From Darksidea phi (lineage: Eukaryota > Ascomycota > Dothideomycetes > Pleosporales > Lentitheciaceae): a stretch of DNA of 64,000 bases. The notes under the pieces were generated by a model. The model saw nothing but the letters and a program-made list of their open reading frames with translations. It was not told the DNA's origin and searched no databases. The stretch lies in assembly GCA_030770425.1 (NCBI GenBank), contig JASJFT010000025.1, positions 62,001 through 126,000 on the forward strand. The letters are read 5' to 3'. A program made the translations under genes and the position numbers. This document shows, piece after piece, positions 1 through 8,895 of this stretch; within the stretch, counting starts at the first letter, position 1, and each line of letters starts with the position of its first letter.

Positions 1-937
1 TCTTATTTGTGTAATGGGTGCTTCAATGTAAGTGGATAACGCAAGTTTTCGAGCCTATTTAACATTAAAGCAGGTCATTTATGGGCCTCGTTTTCATTGC
101 CGCACGTGCCCAGATCTGGACTATTGTTTCATGTGCAACCCCTTCTTATGTAGTCTGCATACAGATCACGAGTGGGAATATTTCGAACTTTATAAGGGCA
201 GCGCTTAGTTGCGGTAACCCATAGACTCGGTTAAGGTCGCTTTCACCTTGATCAAGCATGGAGGCCGAATTTTCCGTTTATAAATCCTTACATGAAAGTT
301 CTACGCATTACTTAATTAGGCCACAGCGATAGTTCATAGCCTGTTATCTAGTTGTGAAGAATGCTTTGCAAATGTTCTATCCGCTAAAGTTTCAAAGTTT
401 AGTGTCACTCCAAAGTAGGCAGACCGCGTTGCGAGCTTGTACTTCTTTCCTGCACACAGGGCCTTGGTGTTATCCTATAATAGAAGTTATAGAATTATTC
501 CTAATAAGCAAATAAACTAAGTTATAACCGCCAAGTCCCTGCGTAGAGACGAGTTGTAGTAATAATCGACAGCGAACGATAAGGGAGAAGAACGACACGA
601 AGATGGCGAGATATCAAACTTTGAATTTAAAATAACCTTAAGTTTACGGCAAACACTGTCCGCCAGTTAACTACAATCCCATAACAGACTTTTAGCATGG
701 AAGAAGAAGCAAGGGCAGCTGCCAGAAAAGTAGCAACGGTGAATAAATCGGCCATAGAGATAACTAGGGAAATAAAGATTAAAGGGCTGCAGAGTTAGAC
801 AGGCGGACTAGCTACCTGTGCTGCTGTGGCAGCTCAGGAGTCAAAGCTAGTTGGGGCATACAGGATACACAGAGTCTCAGAGCGCCATCCGTTCAAACAT
901 CAGGACTTCGTAGGGGGAAGTGAAAATTGTGTCCCGA
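1..937. other. gene-free AT-rich left edge
   Basis: No gene could be supported on either strand. The stretch is AT-rich with many stop codons in all frames. A short open run near 698-797 on the plus strand starts with ATG and is rich in Lys, Ala and Glu, but it has no recognisable family and ends after 33 codons. It most likely represents decayed repeat or intergenic DNA. Confidence 0.5.
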
Positions 938-1210
938 TCAGGAGAAACACACCATTTTGATGGCAATGCACGAGCATTGCAAGTCGCGCATGTAAACGAC
1001 AGGCACATCATCCGTTGCGTGGTTCGAGTCTCGACTTGCGGTATCATTTTGTGGCAAATGATTGCCTCCTGTAGCGAAAGCGCTCACAATGATGCCACCC
1101 AAACTGTGCGCAACGAAGATGTTCGGCCGCTTACTCATCTGCTCTGGCTTTGGTTCTTGCCATCGTGTGAGCTCTTGCACATCATGTACCTGTGTGATCT
1201 CCCTTTCCAA
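938..1210 (-). pseudogene. relic of alpha/beta-hydrolase (Ser-lipase, DUF676-like)
   Basis: A 90-codon open segment on the minus strand contains RPNIFVAHSLGGIIV, which is the nucleophile elbow (G/A-H-S-x-G-G) of fungal DUF676/PGAP1-like serine hydrolases. In Pezizomycotina this domain usually sits at the N-terminus of large NACHT, ankyrin or TPR proteins. Neither the oxyanion strand upstream nor the usual GTPH block downstream follows in frame, and the segment stops on both sides, so I read it as a gene fragment rather than a gene. A chance match is possible because only about 15 residues are convincing. Confidence 0.4.
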
Positions 1211-1278
1211 GGTCTGACACTAGGTTTCGAGGTTATTAGGATTTGATAGGTTTGCCGCCGTCGACAGACGTAACTCGT

Positions 1279-2634
1279 TCATTCTCTTGGCTTTTGACGG
1301 ACAATTGCTTCTTCAAACCACGACAAATACTCCGTCCTCGCCCACTCTACAATGTGGTTTAGATTTACAAATAGCTTATTCAAACTCTGCTTATCTTCCG
1401 TGCTACCCAGCTTCAGAGGCCCGATGAAGGCCAGCTCGAAATCCTTTCGGCCCTCATCCTCGAACACACGAGCGGCGACAGCATGAAGTCGCCAGATATC
1501 ACCATCAATCTCGAGTGTGAGTGATGGCATCGACATGTCCCATTCTTCCATCCAGCGCTTGTTGAACTCAGCTGCGGCCCAGGTTCCGAGTTGAACGACG
1601 GGGTCTTGGTTGCCGTAGTTACGCTTTACCTCAATGTTCAGGAATAGGGGATTATAGTTGACGAATGAGGAGACCTGGTTGATGGACGTTAGGCGAGATT
1701 GGAGAAGCTTCTTTGTCTCGCGGGCTAAACATAGACCAAGTGCGAGATCGATCTTCTTGTCTAGATCCTTGAGCGACGCCTTGTTCGAGGTGGGCACATG
1801 CTCTGAGATAATCTCGGTAGTGCGGACATCAAAGACGCCGACGCGGTCATTCGCTCGGCGGTTGCTCGCACTTCCCGGGATCGTCTGCTCGAATATATTG
1901 AGAATCTGCAGCACAACTTTAGATATCCACTGGGGCTCGGGATGCGTATCTTTACGACAATCGTCTGCCTGACGAATCACGAAATCAAGGATGCGCCTAA
2001 CGAACGGGCGGTCTTCTTCCACAACCATGGAGAGGTCTGACTTGTCACAGCAGCGAATTCTCTCCCAGAGTTGCATTACCGACTCGTTGAGCATGTAACC
2101 CTCTTCTTCTGCCAAATCCTTAGCAAGCATATCGATGCGCGGCTCCAGGTGCACCAAATCTCCTCTCCGTATAATTCCCTTCCTAGGCGACTGCGACCGG
2201 CTTCCGCTGCGGCGAGAGGCATACGAGATGGAGGATGTCGGTGAATTGGACGTCATAGGGATCCGCTGTGTTGCTGCTGCCGCCTCTGACGCCATCTCCA
2301 CGGCTTCATGTTTGAGTAGAGCTTGATCGCGACCACGCCACTCCTGGTTTTTGTGCCCCGCCTTTGGTTGCTCTCTCCCCTTATGTAGCCGTGTTTTCCG
2401 ATCCACTGTACGCGTATTGTATGAGGTATTCTGCAGAATGCGGCGACGTTGCGAGGGCTGGGCTGTTGTCTGCGGAGGCTCGGCATCTAACGGCGGTGTG
2501 TTAGCATATCGCGATTGTGCAGCCCAAAACGTGATGTCGGCGCTGCGCCCCTCGACGGGATTATGGTGCAGTTGATCGAAGACGGCAGGACGTCCTTTGC
2601 GCTTTCGAGGAATGTCTTTGAGCAGGGTGGACAT
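1279..2634 (-). CDS. PD-(D/E)XK nuclease-like domain protein
   Basis: Single-exon gene encoding about 451 aa; the ATG at 2634 is the first in frame (the open frame extends four codons further without an ATG). The N-terminal third is basic and low in complexity, with Ser/Arg-rich stretches around residues 140-155. The C-terminal half carries an E-x-K core in LFLNIEVKRN (about residues 330-340), followed by a helix with VVQLGTWAAAEFNKRW. This arrangement is typical of the expanded fungal PD-(D/E)XK nuclease-like family, which is common in repeat-rich, variable parts of Dothideomycete genomes. The family fold is that of restriction-type nucleases, but no substrate is known. It lies in an accessory block with relic genes on both sides, which fits mobility. 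The family call is fairly sure; activity is inference. Confidence 0.72.
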   Translation of the reverse strand: MSTLLKDIPRKRKGRPAVFDQLHHNPVEGRSADITFWAAQSRYANTPPLDAEPPQTTAQPSQRRRILQNTSYNTRTVDRKTRLHKGREQPKAGHKNQEWRGRDQALLKHEAVEMASEAAAATQRIPMTSNSPTSSISYASRRSGSRSQSPRKGIIRRGDLVHLEPRIDMLAKDLAEEEGYMLNESVMQLWERIRCCDKSDLSMVVEEDRPFVRRILDFVIRQADDCRKDTHPEPQWISKVVLQILNIFEQTIPGSASNRRANDRVGVFDVRTTEIISEHVPTSNKASLKDLDKKIDLALGLCLARETKKLLQSRLTSINQVSSFVNYNPLFLNIEVKRNYGNQDPVVQLGTWAAAEFNKRWMEEWDMSMPSLTLEIDGDIWRLHAVAARVFEDEGRKDFELAFIGPLKLGSTEDKQSLNKLFVNLNHIVEWARTEYLSWFEEAIVRQKPRE

Positions 2635-3176
2635 GGCCTGCAACAATGGGCGATCGCGCGTCGCGTCCGCCTACGCGGTTGCGTGTTGATGAGGGATGGA
2701 AACAGTGGATACCTCACGTGACCACGCGGGCTAGCGCGATTGGGGTGGTTCAGCAATCGTGAGTAACTAAGCCATGGCTTGGGTAGGTACTCGCATGCAC
2801 AGCATTTACACGCATCGCGTATAAAATCCTTTTTGTGGTGGATGACATCTTTGTTCCGGAACTGGTCAGCGATCCTTGTAAGAGATCTCCGCCAGGACAG
2901 AGGGCGAAGATATCTCAGAAAGAGATTTGAGAGAGTCAGACAAAACACAGGTTTGATCCACTGTAATCTCGCCATGATAACCCCAACGGCGTATATGTAA
3001 CGTGCGTTCAACCATAGCAGTATAGCGCCTGTTCACACCACATTTCAAAGTTTTGGTTCCACGGATAGATCTCCCGCTCGCAACCCCTTTCTATTCTTGC
3101 TTGGTACATTTATGCTAGATCTTCAACTAACGTTAAATGTAACGTTCATAATTTCAAACGGCAACAGCTCGAACTT
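2635..3176. other. intergenic, promoter of the nuclease-like gene
   Basis: Gap of about 540 bp between the nuclease-like gene and the SnoaL-like gene, both on the minus strand. Open frames here are short and overlap on both strands without family signatures. No repeat or RNA gene was seen. Confidence 0.4.
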
Positions 3177-3641
3177 TTACCCATGGAGAACCGCTCTATC
3201 ACCCGTAGTCCACAGAGTCTTTATGTCCCACTTCTTGATCTTCCACAAGCCATCGTTGCTATCCTTGATAAGATCTATAAAGTACAAGCACGACGCTGTG
3301 TACGAAGTGTCCTCCGGCTTGAGCGCATCGTCCGGCCGAACATGATACGCGAGCGCGTGGGCGGTCATGGATGCCGTATCCGCGCCATCTTTCAGCTCAA
3401 TGCGGATGTTGCTGGTAATATGCGTGGTGACTAGGACGAAGACCCTGAGAAAGAACTCGTTAATCGCGGTCCAGCCCTCGAGAGTAATTGGACCAGCGGT
3501 AACAGTCATGCTCTCGTTCTTCAAGCATCCTGACTCGAACAGGTCCCGATTGTTGCTGTCGATACCGAGGACACAGCGGTGGAGAGCATCTGCGACGGCT
3601 TCGCGTGGGGTAAGTGCTGTGAGTGTGACTGGGTCGGCCAT
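3177..3641 (-). CDS. SnoaL-like (NTF2-fold) domain protein
   Basis: Intronless gene of 154 aa starting at the ATG at 3641. The order of elements fits a SnoaL-like NTF2 fold: an N-terminal helix with REAVADALHRCVLGID and DLFESGC, a central TLEGWTAINEFFLRVF helix, then strands with TTHITSNIRIEL, TASMTAHALAYHV and a C-terminal WKIKKWDIKTLWTTGD. Small fungal members of this family include scytalone-dehydratase-like hydratases, isomerases and many proteins of unknown substrate. The conserved Asp and His positions of such enzymes are plausible here (D28, H94) but cannot be assigned without alignment. There is no signal peptide, so it is probably cytosolic. Whether it serves a secondary pathway is unknown, since no biosynthetic core gene is nearby. 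Confidence 0.72.
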   Translation of the reverse strand: MADPVTLTALTPREAVADALHRCVLGIDSNNRDLFESGCLKNESMTVTAGPITLEGWTAINEFFLRVFVLVTTHITSNIRIELKDGADTASMTAHALAYHVRPDDALKPEDTSYTASCLYFIDLIKDSNDGLWKIKKWDIKTLWTTGDRAVLHG

Positions 3642-5236
3642 TGCACCAAAGGATCCTTGGGTACAATATGGCTGCTGTGATCTGGATTACTTTTATCTTT
3701 TGGCGGCTAAGCTTTATGCTTGATTCGTCCGAACTGTTACTCTAAAGTGGCGGCACGTTGAGCTAACACGGATTTACCGGATTTAAAAGATGGGAATAAA
3801 CAAGGCTAGGATATACCGGAGTTATAAGACGGGAATAGAGGGCTACGCGCACACCTCCCGCTTCTCACAGCCACAAGCCCAATAGTCACTATCCGTAAAA
3901 TACATAATAACCAAAATACTGCAGGGTAGGTTACACTAGACTAGCTGGGATGGTAATTGCTTTGATCAGAAGTAAAGCCCTAGGGCTCCGACGAGATCCC
4001 TATTGAGCATTGTCAGTGTAAAGAGTTTGTTGATAGAGCTGCAGCGAAGTGATATTGTTTTCGTGCAAATGAAGCCTCTAAGCGGGTTAGACGGTAAGGC
4101 GAGAATGCAAATGTAATTTACAGGTTGGAAGGGTCTTTAATGTGTAAAGGTAAGAGCCGTTTTCTCCGTCAATCCCGGACATATCGGTTATCGTTTCGTC
4201 AATTTTGAGAATGGGGTCCTCCTATTACGGCTAGTCGTAGACGTTCTGCTACCTCGTTCGACATATATCCATGTGCCCAATTTCCAATGTTGACCCGCTC
4301 CCTCGCGCCTGCCGTGGTGTGTCTCCGATCCGCTTGGAATAGGAGCGCCCTGCCAACGCACAAAAATTGTCCGACGACCGGTTTGATGTTCCAGAACTCC
4401 GTCCATCTTCATCCGTCTCAGATCTTGCAGTGCCAGCGACTTTGGCGCTCGTCATCACATAGTCGTTCGCAAATGTGTGCCTTGTTAGCTGCTATTGGTC
4501 ATGTACAACGTCTTCCTAGCGATCACGATGGCTTAGTATATGAATGTTGGTCTACACTGTCCCTTTTAACCTGTTTTAGCAAGGAGATAGTAATAAGTAC
4601 AAGGCTTATGAAGCGTAGATTTAATTTAGTAGTGTCTAAACAGCAAAGTTCTAAAGGAGTAGAGAGCAGGGATATTAGCATGAGGAGATATAGATTGAAG
4701 ACCTGCAGAGTCCCGTATTGATAACTCTACGGACGATACCTAACCCTCGTGAGTTAGACAATGCGTCACAGCTTAATGCAGACACGCGTGAGTGGAGGGC
4801 AATGGAGTCAGATTGGACAATGCTAGCTGGGCGGCGGGCACCGATTGTCATGAGGATCTAAGACCGCAGGGATTGATGGAAGAGTCATCAGGCTCAGGAC
4901 TGTCCCAGTGATTTGGGGATCACACTTTAGCCGATGAAGAACTGATACCGGACAGCCAGCTAAGCGTCCAGCAAATCGCCCCAGACTCAACGATCCTGTC
5001 CGAGTCAAGCAACTCCCCCTCAGGTCCTATTCTAACTCACATCGCTGTTGGTCACATAAGGCGGCCGGTCACCTCCCTACATCCATGCTTTATCTGGCAA
5101 AGTGAAGTCTCCACAGCCATTTGTGGGAGCGCCATAGCGGGAATCACGGAACTCGGTCTGTGAGCACATGGACTACGACTGAGCTATATGTAAAGGTTAG
5201 CAGACTCATTCTCCTAGCCCTCTGGCGAGATATCTT
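3642..5236. other. 1.6-kb gene-poor stretch
   Basis: No supported gene. Overlapping open frames exist around 4190-4720 on both strands but have no family signature, and the plus-strand stretch near 4560-4730 is A-rich and looks like decayed repeat. The block separates an intact gene from a broken phosphotransferase, so it is probably degenerate accessory DNA. Confidence 0.45.
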
Positions 5237-5680
5237 TCACTTGCTTCCACTCAAAACGGCCCCCGTAAAGTTCCTACCATTCTCCTTTTCAGGAGCGTCT
5301 CCAAGCCTTTGCGCGTCCCCATTCATAACAAGCTCGCAACAACGCAGCTTCCATCCGGCCCGTGCCAAATGAAAGTGCAAGCCCTTGCTGAAGAGCGGCT
5401 CCAGATAGAGCTTGCAAAAGTCTACGTCTCGTGCGGTCTGCCGTCGCCGCATGCCCCTGAATATTGTACTCGGCGTCAACAATGACGTTCTTCGACTTGA
5501 AGTCGCCGTGGTCCATGGCCAGCGTAGCGTCGTGTTGTTCTGCGCCCAGCACCGCGTCGAGGAACGCCCGCTAGTCGGCACGGTCCTGTAGCAAAAGCCC
5601 GGGATCTTGCCCTCCTCAACCCGGGCGCGTCTATTCCCCGCGAGCCGTTCGAAAAACGCAGCCGCAGTGGAGCCTAACAA
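5237..5680 (-). pseudogene. broken APH-type phosphotransferase
   Basis: The minus strand encodes LAMDHGDFKSKNVIVDAEYN, the catalytic-loop and metal-binding region (H-G-D-x-x-x-x-N) of the aminoglycoside-phosphotransferase/kinase-like fold common in fungi. The same frame has an in-frame TAG at 5571-5573 just upstream, where the family normally has a Trp in a D-W-R-x-F context. Just after YNIQG the homology moves to another frame with DFCKLYLEPLFSKGLHFHLA, typical of the C-terminal part. At least one nonsense change and one frameshift therefore break it. The TGG-to-TAG change would be consistent with RIP-type G-to-A mutation, though one site proves nothing. The N-lobe is missing. Confidence 0.68.
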
Positions 5681-6454
5681 AGCGTGTTAGCGCAGTCATT
5701 TGTTCAGCAACAAGCGCCACGTACTATTCTCTAGAGTGCACTCAATCAAGGCCAGCCGTCCGCGTTAGTTTCGACCAAGGATAGTTAAACAAAGACGAGG
5801 CTGAACGAAAGGCTCAGAAATGTTTCGGAATTGAGAGTAAACTAGTTTGCTGTAAATCATAAATTTGCTCTTACAGAGTCGGCTCTGTATAGCTGCCTTA
5901 ACCTTAATTGTATAGCTACCCTCTCTTCAAACCCCGACTTTTTAGGTTAGGTGCTTGTGATATATAAAGTTGTGACTGTGCCGAAGTAAACGTTGGAGTT
6001 AAAAAGAGAAAAGGCAGTATAGACGGAGAGATAAGAGAAGCGACAGGAAGGCAAGACAGAGAGGTTGCGTATTCTTTCAAAATGGTGCACTCAACGCCAA
6101 CGAGGACAAGGGCCAGCAACAATCCTCTATAGAGACGGAAGCTTAAGCACTTAAGGTTGTAAAGCTGTAGGGCGGCGCAGGGTCAGGTGCACAGAGGAGT
6201 GTGGGAGCGTGCCATTTGGGGCGGTATAACGCTTCTATTCAAATACCCGTCTACGGGTCGTCATTTTGTTGTATTCGCAAGCCAATGAGTCGTTCGACGG
6301 AAGTCCCCTTCTGTTTGTTGTTGCTACCACTCGAATTTTCCGTTTGCAGACAACTCGACAATCCATTGTTGCGGAAACTAAAACAACGCGCGAATTCGTT
6401 CCATCTCCACCACTATCAACTACCGAAATCTCCCCAGATCAAAATTCACTCACG
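5681..6454. other. intergenic, promoter of the MARVEL gene
   Basis: About 770 bp without a supported gene. The last 60 bases before the ATG at 6455 are rich in C and A with few G, as in many fungal 5' leaders. A small minus-strand open frame at 5916-6122 is hydrophobic but has no recognisable start context or family. Confidence 0.4.
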
Positions 6455-6972
6455 ATGGTTGTCTCCCGTGTTGTATCTCTCATCCTCTGCGTGGCGCAGT
6501 TTGTGTTTGCCAGCATCGTCCTTGGCCTTACAGCATGGTTCCTTTACCAGCGCACTCGTTATCACTTCGGTCCGCTTGGCCGCACAATCTACACCTTGAT
6601 CATCGCCGCGCTCTCGGTTATCACTTCCCTCGTCTGGGCGATCCCATTCAAGTCGAGCATCGCTAGCTATGCTAGCGACCTCTTCTTCAGTCTTGCGTGG
6701 TTTGTAGGTGCACCGATCCCAGAACCGGCAAAGTGACTGGGTACTAACGCTTTACAAAGGTAGCCTTCGGTGTTCTTGTTAACTGGTATCGTGGCATCGG
6801 CTGTGGAAGCGTCTGGTACTGGGGTGGTATCACCTTTAGTAGTGGCGATCACTGCGGCAGATGGAATGCCGCCCAGGCCTTCTCCTTCCTCTCCGCCGCT
6901 GTTTGGTTTGTGTCGTTCATCCTTGGGGTTGTTACTTACAATCTTCTTAAGCGCAATGTGACTGTTGAGTAA
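6455..6972 (+). CDS. MARVEL-domain four-pass membrane protein
   Basis: Two exons, join(6455..6703,6760..6972), 153 aa. The intron has a GTAGGT donor, a TACTAAC branch site and a CAAAG acceptor, and phase 0 is kept. Four hydrophobic segments are visible: VVSLILCVAQFVFASIVLG near the N-terminus, IYTLIIAALSVITSLVWAI, LFFSLAWFVAFGVLVNW across the splice junction, and FLSAAVWFVSFILGVVTY. The short loop between the third and fourth segment contains a Cys pair with CGSVWYWGG and a CGRWNAAQAFSFL motif, characteristic of fungal MARVEL-domain proteins found at membrane apposition sites and eisosome-like domains (Nce102/Fhn1 relatives). Function of this copy is inferred from family only. The start is the first ATG giving an immediate membrane segment. 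Confidence 0.82.
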
Positions 6973-7659
6973 GTCAGCTTGTCTTTTCGGTTGTGGGAGA
7001 GGCTACAGTGGACGCGCCCACCGCTCTCACGTCTAAGTGGAAAGATGCGAGCGCAAGTTCAAAATTGTCTTGCAAATTGATTACAGACGATTTGACATCT
7101 GATCTTGAAAATGTCGCCAGATTCTTGAGCGCAATGTCTCGGCGCTTTTCTGACCTCTATTACTTAAGCCAGTGGCCACAGTGGGCTTCTATGTCTTTCG
7201 TATTGGATGCGGCCAACACCACGGCGTTCTATACCTCCCAGCATTCTGGGGTTCTGCTTTTGGGTATTGCAGGGCTGATACTATACTTCCACGATTTAAT
7301 ACTCTAATCAGTCCCTTTATAACCCATTCATGTTTTTTACAGCGTTAGCCCTAATCTGCCGCTCTCCGAATGAACTGCTTAACCCCGTACTTATCTTAAG
7401 TTTCCGGAGCTCCACTCTTCCTTATCATGTCATCCTCCGAGGTCTTGCCTTAACTCCGGGTAGTTGGTGGGGTAGAGAGTCAGAATTAAAAACCCCGCAC
7501 TACCCCAAGACAGGACAGCAGCACTCCACACAAGAATACCTCCTCCGTCCAGCATTTGGTAACTACACTTCCACTTAGCATTGAAACTTTGAATCCGTCC
7601 TATCGTCATTAGAAAACCTGTTTAAACCCGCCGTCTCGCACCCTGAACCCTTACCCACC
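6973..7659. other. intergenic between two plus-strand genes
   Basis: About 690 bp. A 104-codon open frame at 6993-7307 has no family signature and no splice logic linking it to the gene before it. The rest looks like 3' and 5' untranslated sequence, with a C-rich leader just before the ATG at 7660. Confidence 0.4.
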
Positions 7660-8661
7660 ATGCCACCTCCCCTCGCCAAAATCGGCATCATATCAATCGG
7701 CCAAATGGGCCTCGGCATAGCGCACCTCCTCAAAGCACACAACTACACCATTCTCACAAACGTCAGCGACCGCAGCCCCGCCACGCAAACCCGAGCCAAA
7801 AAAGCTTCCATCGCATTAGTCCCTACAGATACCGAACTAGTGAAACAAAGCGACTACATCTTTAGCATCGTACCGCCTAGAGACGCAATAGCAACTGCGG
7901 CACGCATCGTAAATGCTTTCAAGGTTATTGATGGCGTAAGAGAAGGGAAGAGCGCGCCGCTTTACTATCTAGATCTGAATGCTATTGCGCCGAGTACGGC
8001 GCGGAAGATTGATGAGTTGATAAGAGAAAATGCACCGAGTATACGGCTCATAGATGGGGGCATAATCGGGGGTCCGCCATCTCCGCCCTCCAGTTCATCT
8101 ACCTCCACACCAGAGCAATGGACCCGTCCCGGCATTCCCCTCTCAGGCCCACACACCCTCCACTCAGCACCCATATCCGGCGCCGACCTCGCCGCCGTGC
8201 TCAACACCTCCTTCCTCGACTCCAACATCGGCACCGCCTCAGGCTTAAAATGCTCTTTCGCCGCTCTTTCGAAAGGCTTCACAGCGCTAGCCCTGCAATC
8301 TTACACGACGGCCTCTAACCTAGGTTGCCGCGATATGCTAGAGCATTATCTAGAGAGGTATAATCCTGCAGCAAAGGCGAAAGCTGAAAAGACTATCACG
8401 GGGTGTCCGCCCAAAGCGTACCGATGGGTGGAGGAGATGAATCAAATTGGGCAGTGTTTTACAGAAGATGGTGGTTGGAGCGAAGAAGCCAACGTGTTTG
8501 ACCGGGTGGCGGGTGTGTACGGAGAATTGGCGCAGGTTGTGGAGAAGAGGGGTGGGACGGAAGGCATGGGCGAACTGGACGGCGCGATCGCGGCGCTCAA
8601 AAGGGGACTGAAGGAGGGCAACATTACGAAAGAGGAGTTGGACGAGATCATTGCTGAATGA
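7660..8661 (+). CDS. NAD(P)-binding dehydrogenase, 6-PGDH type with DUF1932 C-terminus
   Basis: Intronless, 333 aa, start at ATG 7660 within a CACCATGCC context. Residues 7-20 form a Rossmann nucleotide-binding loop, IGIISIGQMGLGIA, of the 6-phosphogluconate dehydrogenase/beta-hydroxyacid dehydrogenase superfamily (G-x-M-G-x-G). The central part has LYYLDLNAIAPSTA and LIDGGIIGGPP, the block that in this superfamily binds substrate. The C-terminal helical part, with SGLKCSFAALSKGFTALALQ, matches the DUF1932 dimerisation domain and contains the K-x-x-x-N-like catalytic helix position with Lys. The reaction is probably NAD(P)-dependent oxidation or reduction of a small hydroxyacid; the substrate is unknown. 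It converges with PMT1, with 234 bp between stop codons. Confidence 0.82.
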   Translation: MPPPLAKIGIISIGQMGLGIAHLLKAHNYTILTNVSDRSPATQTRAKKASIALVPTDTELVKQSDYIFSIVPPRDAIATAARIVNAFKVIDGVREGKSAPLYYLDLNAIAPSTARKIDELIRENAPSIRLIDGGIIGGPPSPPSSSSTSTPEQWTRPGIPLSGPHTLHSAPISGADLAAVLNTSFLDSNIGTASGLKCSFAALSKGFTALALQSYTTASNLGCRDMLEHYLERYNPAAKAKAEKTITGCPPKAYRWVEEMNQIGQCFTEDGGWSEEANVFDRVAGVYGELAQVVEKRGGTEGMGELDGAIAALKRGLKEGNITKEELDEIIAE

Positions 8662-8895
8662 TCGGGACGTGATATGCTGGCAACTGACGCCCGTATTGTA
8701 GAGTTAGAATATATATTCAGAACACCATAGACATGCACCCATCACCCCCAAGATCCCACAGCGCCACCGCTCCAACAGGCTAAGATACCCTATTGTACAA
8801 CGAAAAGAAAGCTCAAACACAAAGAAGAATGTAGTCCGTCCCCCCGGTTTTCGTGTCATATATGACGTAGACATTTTGTATACTGTCGTCTAGTA

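Noticed and set aside
1019..1040. GGTTCGAGTC resembling a tRNA T-loop
   Set aside because: Flanking bases do not pair as a T-stem, and no acceptor or anticodon arm is found.
6993..7307. 104-codon frame after the MARVEL gene
   Set aside because: No family signature and no splice connection; likely 3' flank.
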